The notes below the pieces were generated by a model that was not told the DNA's origin, did not search any database, and worked only from the letters and a program-made list of their open reading frames with translations. From Fibrobacter sp. (GTDB lineage Bacteria > Fibrobacterota > Fibrobacteria > Fibrobacterales > Fibrobacteraceae), in assembly GCF_017551775.1 (NCBI RefSeq), contig NZ_JAFZKX010000019.1, positions 1 through 64,000 on the forward strand: a DNA stretch of 64,000 nt, given 5' to 3'. Below, piece after piece: positions 26,925-36,078 of this stretch. The stretch's first letter is position 1. Every line of letters begins with the position of its first letter. A program made the translations under genes and the position numbers.

Positions 26925-27989
26925 TTTCTGCAGGTTCAAGCTCGCATTCGCGGCTCCGTACAAACTAATGCTGTAATCCTTGATGATATACACCGGGATC
27001 TTGTTCAGGAGCGGACGGATGTTCGGGTTGTAGTTCTTTTCGAAATACTTCATGAACAAACTATCGCGTTCGAGCCAGCGCAAGTCCTTCTGCACGGTAC
27101 CGCCGGCCAGGTAAAGGCCGCCCAGCGGGAGGAACAGCGTAGAGGCGTCGCTCGCAAAGCGGGCAAGCATCTTCACGAACAGGCGCATCATCTCGGCCGC
27201 GACCGGGTCGGTATCGCTCGCGCGGCTGATGTACTTCGGACGGTCGTTCGGTTCGGTCTCCTCGATCTTCTTGAAGGCCTCGTTATCGGGAACGCCGCGG
27301 GTTTCCTTCCACCATTCGTACATGTTGCGCAGCCCCATGCCCGACACGAGCGGTTCCACGCCGGGGACGCAACCAATCTTCTTTTCCATGTAGTCATGGA
27401 ATTCCTGCGAGTCCTTGTCGAACGGGGCGAACGTGGAGTGGCCACCTTCGGAGCAGGCCGGGATGTACTTCTCGCCGTCGAAGGCAAGGAAGCCCACGCC
27501 CATGCCGGTACCCGGGCCAATAACCGCCTTGGTCGCCTTCTGCGGGGCGGGCTGGCTGCCGTCGGTATGCGTGAGCTTGAAAATCTGCTTGGGATCGTCC
27601 ACGTCGAGCGTCGGGATGCCGTAGCTTATCGCCATGAAGTCGTTGATGACAAGCGTCGGGATGCCGATGGCCGCGGTAAGCGCTTCACCGTCCACGCTCC
27701 ACGGGAGGTTCGTCATCACGCACTTGTTGTTCGCCACAGGGCCAGCGGCGCTGATGCACACGTGGCTGGGCTTGAGGTCGGCACGGGATTCCGTAGCGAG
27801 CTTCAGCGTCTCGCAGATCGGGGCTTCGAGACCGTCGATATCCTTGCTGGGGCAAACCGTTTCGAGAATCAGCGTGAACTTGCCATCCTTGTAGCCAACA
27901 AGGCCAAGGTTCGTGTTGGTACCGCCAATATCGCCCGCCAGAACGAGGCGATCAAACTTTGCATCGGGATTAAGCCATTTGATTTCCAT
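26922..27989 (-). CDS. glk: Glucokinase
   Basis: The product has 355 residues from the chosen ATG. It has the N-terminal phosphate-binding motif LAGDIGGTNTNLGL, the NDFMAISYGIP segment with the catalytic Asp, GPGTGMGVGFL, and the EGGHSTFAP motif of the bacterial glucokinase family (PF02685). It phosphorylates glucose to glucose 6-phosphate, the entry step for cellulose-derived glucose. The start at 27989 is chosen because GGAG lies five bases before it; the longer frame from 28046 adds residues unlike the family. A dispersed repeat begins at its stop codon. Confidence 0.93.
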   Translation of the reverse strand: MEIKWLNPDAKFDRLVLAGDIGGTNTNLGLVGYKDGKFTLILETVCPSKDIDGLEAPICETLKLATESRADLKPSHVCISAAGPVANNKCVMTNLPWSVDGEALTAAIGIPTLVINDFMAISYGIPTLDVDDPKQIFKLTHTDGSQPAPQKATKAVIGPGTGMGVGFLAFDGEKYIPACSEGGHSTFAPFDKDSQEFHDYMEKKIGCVPGVEPLVSGMGLRNMYEWWKETRGVPDNEAFKKIEETEPNDRPKYISRASDTDPVAAEMMRLFVKMLARFASDASTLFLPLGGLYLAGGTVQKDLRWLERDSLFMKYFEKNYNPNIRPLLNKIPVYIIKDYSISLYGAANASLNLQK

Positions 27990-28416
27990 AAAAACTCCGG
28001 GTTTTCGACTTGCGAATATAGGAAATTTCTGGACACTGCGCGGCAAAACAGCATTTTTTACGACCCCGTATGACAGCCGATAGATGGTTCGCCACGCCCC
28101 CCGAACACCCCCGCTTCCAAAACATACAGAAAAATGTTTTTTTTATTACTCTCGAAAAATTTTTCGGCCGATTTTCGGGTGTTTAGGGAAAAAATCTCAA
28201 ATTGACAAAAGAGTCTAATCCCCTCACGGTAGCAAAACATTGTATTACTTTGTTCTTCATTCCGCATTACATATCAGTTCTATATTATACAACATTGTTA
28301 CGTTATTAGTAAAATTATGATAAATTTAAACATTTATTCTAAAAATTTTCTTTTGTTATATTTTCGCAAGTTTGTATTCAGAGAATACTTTCGTTCAACC
28401 CCTACCTAGGAAAAAG
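27990..28416. other. AT-rich intergenic region between divergent glk and the 1047-residue secreted protein
   Basis: No gene is visible in these 427 bases. A perfect palindrome CGAAAAATTTTTCG lies at about 28153-28166, followed by TTCGGGTGTTTA, which resembles the motif upstream of the two TonB-related units. Several AT-rich tracts (28260-28370, with TATATTATAC near 28281) could hold promoters for the rightward gene. None is certain. Confidence 0.5.
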
Positions 28417-31400
28417 ATGAAAAAGATAATCCTATCCTTATTATTCCTCTGCTCCTTCGTATTCGCTCAGGCGGGAATCCACGTCGAAGCGTACGACGAG
28501 CAGCAAACCAACGCACGTCAGGCAACAATCAGATTGCGTGTCGTCAACAGCACCGAACAGACGTTTAATAACGTCCGGTTGACATACTATCTGTATAAAG
28601 AGGCCAACCGCGGTATTGAAATTCATCCCTACTACACGCCTTCGGCAACTGTTCACCACGAAACAAACGGCGACCAGGTTGAAATCAATATTGATATTCC
28701 GACCCTCGCTCCGGGTGTGTTCCCCAACTCCTCCGGCATGAACATCGGTATCAATTACACCGACTGGCAAGCCTTTGACAAGACCGCCAGCGTGAGCTAC
28801 CCCAACTCCAGCAGCTTTGTCGTCGACAACAACATCGCCATCTTCATCGATGGCCAGCCCTACCAAGTGGTAGGCCCCGTGCTCACGGATCCGGCCCAGC
28901 CCCGCTTCGTCGGTGTGCAGCCTGAAATTTCCTCCTACCGTGCAGCATGGGTCGAAATTTCCAACTTCGACAACGACAACAAGAACTCCCTGAACGGGTT
29001 CTACATCAAGGATGCGAGCGGCAGCACGCTCTCCCTTGACGGCAAGGAACTCCCCAAGGGCCAGAAGTTGATCATCTGCAACACGGACAGCAAGTACTGC
29101 CCCACCGCAGACATTCAAATCATCTCGACCGAACTCGCTTTCGGCCTGGATGGTGAACTTACCCTCTACAACGCAAACAACGAACCGGTCGATTATGTGG
29201 CCTGGGGTACGGTTGGCCCGAACGCTGCGGCAGTCGCTTCTGCAAACAGCGCCCTGAACACCAACGAATACCTGAAAACCCACTACGACGAATTCGAACT
29301 GGGCAGCAACTACTACGGAACCGGCGACTTCTACCGCGCCATCGTTTCCGAAACCCAGAACACCGTCAAGGAATGGAAGCTCTTCTCGGCCAAGGAAATC
29401 GAGAAGAACGCTGAATCCACTCCCGACCCCAAGCCGCTTTCCCTCTCCGACGGCTCTATCGTCACCCTGTTTGAAGGCGAAGAGATGGTCTTCTCCTGGA
29501 TTGCCGTCAAGGGCGCCAAGAAGTACATCCTCACCGTAATCAACGACGTCACAAACGAAGTTGCAGCCCAGGTCACCACGGCATACACCAGTGTTTCCGT
29601 GTTCCTGCAGCCGGGTACCTATAGGTGGACTGTCGAAGCCTCGCAGACCGGCGACTTCGAAACCTCCCTCGAATCTCTCATCGCTCACAAGGACGATCTC
29701 ACCGAGCTCACTATCAGAACCCGCGTGTTCTCCGACGATCACATCGTCTACAACCTCCACGTGGACCCGCTCGCCGCCAGAAGGGACTCCTACCTTCTCG
29801 ACCTCCAGTGGGGTGAGATGTTCAACGAAAAGAGAGGCGGAATGCCGCACAATCTTTCCGCGTACTACGACAATTATCACCAGCTTCAGTTCTCCGATCC
29901 GAACGAAAAAGGGTACGACTATGAAGAAAGCTGGAGATGCTGGATTGTCAGCGCCGTCATGCTGAACCACTACTACGGCGGCACCATCACCCAGGATGAA
30001 ATCAAGGTTCGCGTCAAGGGCAATCCGAACGATATGTACCTCGACGCCTTCCCGCACGGATCAAGAGGCGGCGGATATGTTTCCGACGTAAACGAAGCCC
30101 TGCAAATTGCGTTGAATGTTCCCCAGGAAAAACTGCATTACCTGCCGGGACGTCCGGATGAGACCTACTTGATTGACGCCCTTAGCCAAGGCCGTCCCAT
30201 CTATATTTGGCAATACAGCCATATCATGACCATTGACGCAGTGCGTCTGGATCCCGAATTGGGCGTTTACGAATTCCGCTTTATCAACGTTGACAACAAT
30301 GGTAGATATGAATGGCGTGTCTTTGAAAAAGAATCCTCCATCCGCTTCACTTGGATTCCGTCCGACGTCACCAACGCTCAGAATTCCGACCCGGCAATCG
30401 AAAACGACTCGGATGGCGACGGACTCTACGACTACGACGAAATCAACCGCTTCCATACCAAGGTCGACAAGGAAGACTCCGATGGCGACGAGGTCAATGA
30501 CCGCGAAGAAATCCTTTCTTACACGCTTCGCAACAAGAAAGAATATGAATCGACATTCCTCACCAGCGATCCGCTCGCCAATGTCGATGGCGACGAATTC
30601 CGCGCCGAACTGGACTACGACTCCGACAACGGAGGCGCAAAGGACGGTGATGAAGACCTGAACCACGACGGTATTTTCGACGAAGGCGAAACCGATCCGT
30701 ACAAAGCAAGCGACGATCCGGGCATCAGTACCCCGGAACCGTCTGATCTTCCGGAAATCTACGCCATCTCGACCCTCATCTTCAGGCAGCAGACCAACTG
30801 CACCAAGGATAACGGGGGCTACTGCGATTTGGCCGCCGCCGGCATCCAGTCCAACTACTACAACAATATGATTATCGGTGATGAAAACCATGTCGGTGCG
30901 CTCCATACTCTTGGAACCATTTACTTCCAGCATGGCATCCAGGTTCACGGGGACATCAACCTCTACGGCTCCGATGCGAAGGTTGCTGAAAATTCCTCCA
31001 TGTTCTGGTACCTCGTTGGCGGTGAAGTGGTCAACCGTACTGTAGCCGAATTCAACGAAACCTTCCCGACCGTCATTGACGTGTTCGGATTCCAGGAAGA
31101 ACGCCAGCCGATTTACGTCGGCAACGGACAAACGTTGACGCTGGAAGCAGGTGTCAAGTACGGAACCATCATCGTCGGTTACAACGGAACGCTTATCATC
31201 CCGGCTGGCGAATTCTACGTCAAGAATCTCCAGTTGCAGGACTACGGCAAGGTCAAGTTCTCTCAGCCCGGCCAGCAGACCATCCTGCATATCGATGGCG
31301 AATTCTTCTGGCGCGCACCGATGGATCACAGCGAGCAGGAACTCAAGACCATCGCAAGCAGCTTCGAAGTTCTTATCAGCACCCAGAACAGGGACTACTT

Positions 31401-31560
31401 TATCAATAAGACCTTCGCTGGCCGCATTGTTGCCCCGTACTCCAATGTGTACATCGAGACAAATCAGGGGGCTACTTTCTATGGAAGCATCACCGCTTTC
31501 AACATAGAAGCCCGCAATTTTGCTAACATTAAGGTTATACCTTACGCAAGCAATAACTAG
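28417..31560 (+). CDS. Secreted multidomain protein: CBM3-like domain, lamin-tail-like domain, C39-like protease domain, calcium-binding repeats
   Basis: The product has 1047 residues from the chosen ATG (AGGA ribosome site) and a signal peptide ending at FAQA. Residues 20-150 resemble a CBM3-like beta sandwich. Residues 170-330 resemble a lamin-tail domain (AWVEISNF, GFYIKDASG, YVAWG). Residues 490-670 resemble a C39-like papain fold: Cys508 in SWRCWIVSAVML, His602 in YSHIMTIDAV, and a possible third residue at Asn624/Asp626. Residues 675-780 hold thrombospondin type 3-like DxDxDG calcium repeats. The last 260 residues form a beta-helix-like domain (YGTIIVGYNGTLIIPAGEF). The gene is followed 18 bases later by a small secreted protein. 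A peptidase or processing role at the cell surface is inferred. Confidence 0.8.
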   Translation: MKKIILSLLFLCSFVFAQAGIHVEAYDEQQTNARQATIRLRVVNSTEQTFNNVRLTYYLYKEANRGIEIHPYYTPSATVHHETNGDQVEINIDIPTLAPGVFPNSSGMNIGINYTDWQAFDKTASVSYPNSSSFVVDNNIAIFIDGQPYQVVGPVLTDPAQPRFVGVQPEISSYRAAWVEISNFDNDNKNSLNGFYIKDASGSTLSLDGKELPKGQKLIICNTDSKYCPTADIQIISTELAFGLDGELTLYNANNEPVDYVAWGTVGPNAAAVASANSALNTNEYLKTHYDEFELGSNYYGTGDFYRAIVSETQNTVKEWKLFSAKEIEKNAESTPDPKPLSLSDGSIVTLFEGEEMVFSWIAVKGAKKYILTVINDVTNEVAAQVTTAYTSVSVFLQPGTYRWTVEASQTGDFETSLESLIAHKDDLTELTIRTRVFSDDHIVYNLHVDPLAARRDSYLLDLQWGEMFNEKRGGMPHNLSAYYDNYHQLQFSDPNEKGYDYEESWRCWIVSAVMLNHYYGGTITQDEIKVRVKGNPNDMYLDAFPHGSRGGGYVSDVNEALQIALNVPQEKLHYLPGRPDETYLIDALSQGRPIYIWQYSHIMTIDAVRLDPELGVYEFRFINVDNNGRYEWRVFEKESSIRFTWIPSDVTNAQNSDPAIENDSDGDGLYDYDEINRFHTKVDKEDSDGDEVNDREEILSYTLRNKKEYESTFLTSDPLANVDGDEFRAELDYDSDNGGAKDGDEDLNHDGIFDEGETDPYKASDDPGISTPEPSDLPEIYAISTLIFRQQTNCTKDNGGYCDLAAAGIQSNYYNNMIIGDENHVGALHTLGTIYFQHGIQVHGDINLYGSDAKVAENSSMFWYLVGGEVVNRTVAEFNETFPTVIDVFGFQEERQPIYVGNGQTLTLEAGVKYGTIIVGYNGTLIIPAGEFYVKNLQLQDYGKVKFSQPGQQTILHIDGEFFWRAPMDHSEQELKTIASSFEVLISTQNRDYFINKTFAGRIVAPYSNVYIETNQGATFYGSITAFNIEARNFANIKVIPYASNN

Positions 31561-31578
31561 TTCAAAATAGGAGTGACT

Positions 31579-32505
31579 ATGAACTACGCACCAGCTTTAA
31601 TGATAGGCATCCTTGCCGCGAACTTATATGCGGCAGATTGCACCATCAATTACGAAGGCGGAAATTCCAGTGCCGATGCCAATTCCGGTTATCCGGCGAC
31701 TGCACTCTACCTTTTTGAAGGCGATTACCTCGATCTTTCCAAGATGGATAAGAGGGAACCTGCCGTCGTGAACGTTTCAGGCAATGATACCGCATGGGTG
31801 TACAGATCCGAACTGGATTCCACCATGATCGTTATCGTTACTGAAAAAGTGGTAAAGGTGGCGCGTGTTCCTTACTCCTCCAACTTGGACGACGCTGTGG
31901 ACTCGCTCTTCTCCATACATCACTACGATGTATACAAAGACGAGTTCTCTCGCCTTCAGAAGGCCGGCGTTTTCAAAGGAACGGCGGAACAAGCTGATTC
32001 CCTCGTCGAACATGTGTTCAATTTGTGTAAAGTCTATTATTTCAAGGAAATGGGCAACACCGGTTGCGAATTCAATCCTCCTGAACTCCGAGAAAGAAGA
32101 AATGGAGGAAAGGATATGGACTACGCTACTGTTCCGCTGGCATTCTTAGCAGTCGCTGCAGATTTCAGGCCGCTTCTCGACACGATAAATGTCTGTACGG
32201 AACTCAAGTATCCAGGTGCGCCCGACACGACCCAAGTCACGCCCCCCGATACGACTAAAGTCCCCGACACGACCAAAACAGAGTCTCTCCAGGGAATGGG
32301 CAAAGCCGCACCGGGCCTGTCCTTTCTGAAGATCAAGCCCAGGCACTACCATGTCGGCAACGTTCTGAAGGGAACGTCCTACAAGGTGTTCAGTACCAAC
32401 GGGCAGTTGCTGGAACAGGGAATCTTTACAGGCAACGTATTCGTGGCCCCGGCCATTCCCGTCATCTTGCAAGTCAACGGGAAAGAGACGCTGTTCTTGA
32501 AATAG
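31579..32505 (+). CDS. Secreted protein with Pro/Thr linker and C-terminal sorting-like domain
   Basis: The product has 308 residues. A signal peptide ends near LYAA. Residues 20-205 form a domain of unknown family with six or so Cys residues. A Pro/Asp/Thr linker (PPDTTKVPDTTKTE) leads to a C-terminal beta module (about 240-308: YKVFSTNGQLLEQGIF, VILQVNGKETLFLK), similar in layout to type IX-like sorting domains. The ATG at 31579 is preceded by AGGAG at a 5-base distance, better than the GTG at 31573. It is in one unit with the upstream multidomain protein and ends before a strong terminator. Confidence 0.7.
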   Translation: MNYAPALMIGILAANLYAADCTINYEGGNSSADANSGYPATALYLFEGDYLDLSKMDKREPAVVNVSGNDTAWVYRSELDSTMIVIVTEKVVKVARVPYSSNLDDAVDSLFSIHHYDVYKDEFSRLQKAGVFKGTAEQADSLVEHVFNLCKVYYFKEMGNTGCEFNPPELRERRNGGKDMDYATVPLAFLAVAADFRPLLDTINVCTELKYPGAPDTTQVTPPDTTKVPDTTKTESLQGMGKAAPGLSFLKIKPRHYHVGNVLKGTSYKVFSTNGQLLEQGIFTGNVFVAPAIPVILQVNGKETLFLK

Positions 32506-32529
32506 CGGTCCGAACACACCAGTATTCAA

Positions 32530-32562
32530 CAAACGCCTGCCTGTGCGCAGGCGTTTTCTTTT
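32530..32562 (+). terminator. Intrinsic terminator
   Basis: A 10-bp stem AAACGCCTGC/GCAGGCGTTT with a 6-base loop is followed by TTCTTTT. It ends the two-gene unit 28417-32505. Confidence 0.88.
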
Positions 32563-32622
32563 ATCTGCATGATACGAACCGTGAATAATGGTATATTTTA
32601 GTGAGAAAAACTTAGGAGAAAT

Positions 32623-34278
32623 ATGAGAATCCGCGATTTCAGAACAATTCAATACTTCGCATGTCTATCTTTGGGCGCAGTCGCATTTACTGCATGCGGA
32701 GATGACGAGTTCACCCCGATTTCAAAGGACCGCGGGTACGAATACTCGATCAAGTCCAAATCGGATTTCGCGGACATCCCCTGCAACGAAAAGCGCGAAG
32801 GCCGCGAGGCTGTTGTCGGTCGCGACAAGGACAGCTATATCTGCAAATTCGACTACCGCGATTCCGCGTACATCTGGATTGGTGACACAGACACGCTCAC
32901 CGCGGAGGGCAGGGACTTCAAACGAGCAGAAAGTTCCAGCAGCTACTCCTCAAGCTACAGTTCTTCAAGCAGCCAATCCTCGGGTTCCACCATCAGTTAT
33001 GGGACAATGAAGGATTCACGCGACGGCCAGACATACAAGACGGTGGTAGTCGACGGCGTAACCTGGATGGCCGAAAACCTGAACTACGCCGAACACGAAA
33101 CAGGGGCATCCAGTTGTTACAGCAACATTGACCAGTATTGCGAAACATACGGTCGTCTGTACAGCCGCGACGCGGCAATGAACAGCACCTCGTGCGAATA
33201 CCAAATGTCTTGCGATTTGGGCGAAGGTCCCATACAGGGAGTCTGCCCGAGCGGTTGGCATATCCCGACAAAAGCAGAAGTGCAAAGCCTGCTGGATTAC
33301 ATCAGTTCCCCATCGGCATTGAGGTCGACCGGATCGAGCTGGAGCTACCCGGGAACAGACGAGTACGGACTTTCCTTCCTGGGCGCCGGCAACTGGAGCG
33401 ACGGTACTTTCGAGGACATCCGCAAATACGAAGTCATGTGGATATACATACCCAGCAGCCTCCAGTATTTCCTCTTGATTTCTGGTTCTTCTGACAATGC
33501 GGAAATCTGGGATCACTCTTCGAACAAATACTACGGCACCGTCCGCTGCATAAAGGGCGACGGAGTTGCTCCGGCCAGTTCTTCCAGCCTGTCATCAAGC
33601 AGCTATTCCAGTTCGTCACAGCGCAGCAGTTCCTCGCAATACCAGGAAATCACCGAACCCCTCCTGGAAGAAGCCGGCACTCAGTTCAACCCGGACATCG
33701 AATATGGCACCCTGACCGATACCCGTGACGGCAAGACTTACAAGACGGTGGAAGTCGACGGCGTAACCTGGATGGCCGAAAATCTGAACTACGCAGGCAA
33801 CGAAGTCGGAGAATCAGTCTGCTTCAACGACGATGACAACTTCTGCAAAATTTATGGACGCCTGTACAGCCGTGACGCAGCGATGAATTCCAGCGATTGC
33901 GCTTTTAAAGGATCATGCAATTTAGGCTCCGATCCAATTCAGGGTGTCTGCCCAGACGGCTGGCACATCCCGACAAAAAGCGAGGCGCAGGACCTCGTGG
34001 ACTTTGTAAGTGGTCAGTCGCGCCCGCTGAGGTCAGCCAAGGGCTGGAAAGCAAGCCTTACATCCGGATTAGATACCTACGGACTTTCCTTCCTGGGCGC
34101 CGGAGCTTATCGAGTCAATGAAGAATTCACTTATTTGGGTGAATATGATTTTGTATGGGCCTATTATGCATCTTCGGACCAATACTACATTATAATAAGG
34201 GGATCAAGAGGCGATACGGAAGTTTGGGACAACAGCGGCACCGAACTTTACAACACAGTCCGCTGCATAAAGGATTAG
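32623..34278 (+). CDS. FISUMP lipoprotein, tandem copy 1
   Basis: The product has 551 residues with a signal peptide and lipobox (AFTACGDD). A short conserved domain (about residues 28-105, ISKDRGYEYSIKSKSDF onwards) is followed by a Ser/Tyr linker. Two FISUMP domains (TIGR02145) lie at about 125-310 and 360-551. Each starts with GT(M/L)xDxRDGxTYKTV and has WMAENLNYA, YGRLYSRDAAMN, CPxGWHIPT and a C-terminal VRCIKD. A second Ser linker separates them. The conserved Cys pairs suggest disulphides. The protein is probably attached to the outer membrane and surface exposed. FISUMP proteins are abundant in Fibrobacter; their function is unknown. An AGGAG ribosome site precedes the ATG. Confidence 0.9.
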   Translation: MRIRDFRTIQYFACLSLGAVAFTACGDDEFTPISKDRGYEYSIKSKSDFADIPCNEKREGREAVVGRDKDSYICKFDYRDSAYIWIGDTDTLTAEGRDFKRAESSSSYSSSYSSSSSQSSGSTISYGTMKDSRDGQTYKTVVVDGVTWMAENLNYAEHETGASSCYSNIDQYCETYGRLYSRDAAMNSTSCEYQMSCDLGEGPIQGVCPSGWHIPTKAEVQSLLDYISSPSALRSTGSSWSYPGTDEYGLSFLGAGNWSDGTFEDIRKYEVMWIYIPSSLQYFLLISGSSDNAEIWDHSSNKYYGTVRCIKGDGVAPASSSSLSSSSYSSSSQRSSSSQYQEITEPLLEEAGTQFNPDIEYGTLTDTRDGKTYKTVEVDGVTWMAENLNYAGNEVGESVCFNDDDNFCKIYGRLYSRDAAMNSSDCAFKGSCNLGSDPIQGVCPDGWHIPTKSEAQDLVDFVSGQSRPLRSAKGWKASLTSGLDTYGLSFLGAGAYRVNEEFTYLGEYDFVWAYYASSDQYYIIIRGSRGDTEVWDNSGTELYNTVRCIKD

Positions 34279-34281
34279 TCT

Positions 34282-36075
34282 ATGTATAAAAATGCACTGA
34301 GTATTGCCCCTTTTGTTTTTAGCGCAATCGCATTTACTGCGTGCGGAGATGATGACAGTTTCGCCCCGATTTCAAAGGACCGCGGGTACGATTACTCAAT
34401 CAAGTCCAAATCGGATTTCGCAGACATCCCCTGCAACGAAAAGCGCGAAGGCCGCGAGGCGGTCGTCGGTCGCGACAAGGACAGCTACATCTGCAAGTTC
34501 GACTACAGCGATTCCGCGTACATCTGGATTGGCGACACAGACACGCTCACCGCTGAGGGCAGGGAGTTCAAACGAGCAGAAAGTTCCAGCAGCTCCGACG
34601 ACGAAGATGAATCCAGCAGCTCACGCAATTCAAGCAGTTCGCAGTCTTCCAGCTCTAGATCTTCGAGTAGTTATTCAAGTTCATCGTCGAGCAGTAGTTC
34701 CTCGAGCTATAGTTCCTCAAGTTACAGTTCCTCGAGTTACAGTTCTTCGAGCAACAGCTCTTCAAGCAGCCTAACCCCGTACACCAAGGAATCGCACTTC
34801 AACCCGGACATCGATTACGGGACAATGAAGGATCCGCGCGACGGCAAGACTTACAGGACCGTGGTAGTTGACGGTGTAACCTGGATGGCCGAAAACCTGA
34901 ACTACGCCGGACACGAAATAGGGGAATCCAGTTGTTACGCCAAAGATGACGAGTATTGCGAACTATACGGTCGCCTGTACAGCCGCGATGCGGTAATGAA
35001 TTCCACCAGTTGCGTCTATGGCGTTTCATGCAATTTGGGCTCCGATCCCATCCAGGGAATCTGCCCGGACGGTTGGCACATTCCGACAAAACCCGAAGTG
35101 CAAAGCCTGCTGGATTACATCAGCCCCGAATCGGCATTGAAGTCGGCCGGATCGAATTGGAACTATCCGGGAACAGACGCGTACGGACTTTCCTTCGTGG
35201 GTGCCGGTAACTGGGACAACGGCACTTTCGAGGACATCCACAAATACGAAGTCATGTGGATGTACGCACCTGGCATCGCCCAGTATTTCCTCTTGATTTC
35301 TGGTTCTTCCGGAGATGCGGAAATCTGGGATTACTCTTCAAGCAAATACTACAGCACCGTCCGTTGCATAAAGGGTGACGGAGTTGTTCCGGCCAGTTCT
35401 TCCAGCCTGTCATCGAGCAGCTATTCCAGTTCCTCGCTACACCAGGAAATCACCGAACCCCTCCTGGAAGCAGGCGACCAGTTCAATCCGACTATCGATT
35501 ACGGCACCCTGACCGATACCCGTGACGGCAAGACTTACAAGACCGTGGTAGTCGACGGCGTAACCTGGATGGCCGAAAACCTGAACTACGCAGACAACGA
35601 AATTGGAGTATCCACCTGTTTCAACAACGAAGACCGTTTCTGCGAAATTTATGGGCGCCTGTACAGCCGCGATGCAGCGTTAAATTCCAGCAAATGCGCT
35701 TTTGGAGAAACATGCAATTTAGGTTACGCTCCAATTCAAGGAATCTGCCCCGACGGGTGGCATATTCCGTCAGAGAGCGAGGCGAATTCCATTACAGAAC
35801 TTACAGGAGGAGTATTGAGCCCATTGATATCGGCAGAGGGCTGGAGATCAGACATTACGCCCGGGACAGATAGATACGGACTTTCCTTTGTGGCTGCCGG
35901 TTGTTATGCCTCCAGAGGCAATAGTTTCAGTAGCTTGGGTGATTATTCATACTTCTGGTATTACACGAACACAAAGCAATCTTACCTCTTGTTAAGAGGA
36001 CACGAAAACAACGCAATCACCTTTAATTACAGCGACTCTGAACTCTATACCTCAGTCCGCTGCATAAAGGATTAA
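34282..36075 (+). CDS. FISUMP lipoprotein, tandem copy 2
   Basis: The product has 597 residues and the same plan as copy 1: lipobox FTACGDDD, the nearly identical N-terminal domain (residues 25-105), an expanded Ser/Tyr linker (about 108-170), FISUMP domain 1 (about 180-370), a short linker, and FISUMP domain 2 (about 405-597). The start codon follows the stop of copy 1 by 3 bases, and its ribosome site is the AAAGGAT overlapping that stop. The linker DNA consists of 15-base units encoding SSYSS-like pentapeptides. The N-terminal domain differs by only a few residues from copies 1 and 3, whereas the FISUMP domains differ more. Confidence 0.9.
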   Translation: MYKNALSIAPFVFSAIAFTACGDDDSFAPISKDRGYDYSIKSKSDFADIPCNEKREGREAVVGRDKDSYICKFDYSDSAYIWIGDTDTLTAEGREFKRAESSSSSDDEDESSSSRNSSSSQSSSSRSSSSYSSSSSSSSSSSYSSSSYSSSSYSSSSNSSSSSLTPYTKESHFNPDIDYGTMKDPRDGKTYRTVVVDGVTWMAENLNYAGHEIGESSCYAKDDEYCELYGRLYSRDAVMNSTSCVYGVSCNLGSDPIQGICPDGWHIPTKPEVQSLLDYISPESALKSAGSNWNYPGTDAYGLSFVGAGNWDNGTFEDIHKYEVMWMYAPGIAQYFLLISGSSGDAEIWDYSSSKYYSTVRCIKGDGVVPASSSSLSSSSYSSSSLHQEITEPLLEAGDQFNPTIDYGTLTDTRDGKTYKTVVVDGVTWMAENLNYADNEIGVSTCFNNEDRFCEIYGRLYSRDAALNSSKCAFGETCNLGYAPIQGICPDGWHIPSESEANSITELTGGVLSPLISAEGWRSDITPGTDRYGLSFVAAGCYASRGNSFSSLGDYSYFWYYTNTKQSYLLLRGHENNAITFNYSDSELYTSVRCIKD

Positions 36076-36078
36076 TCT

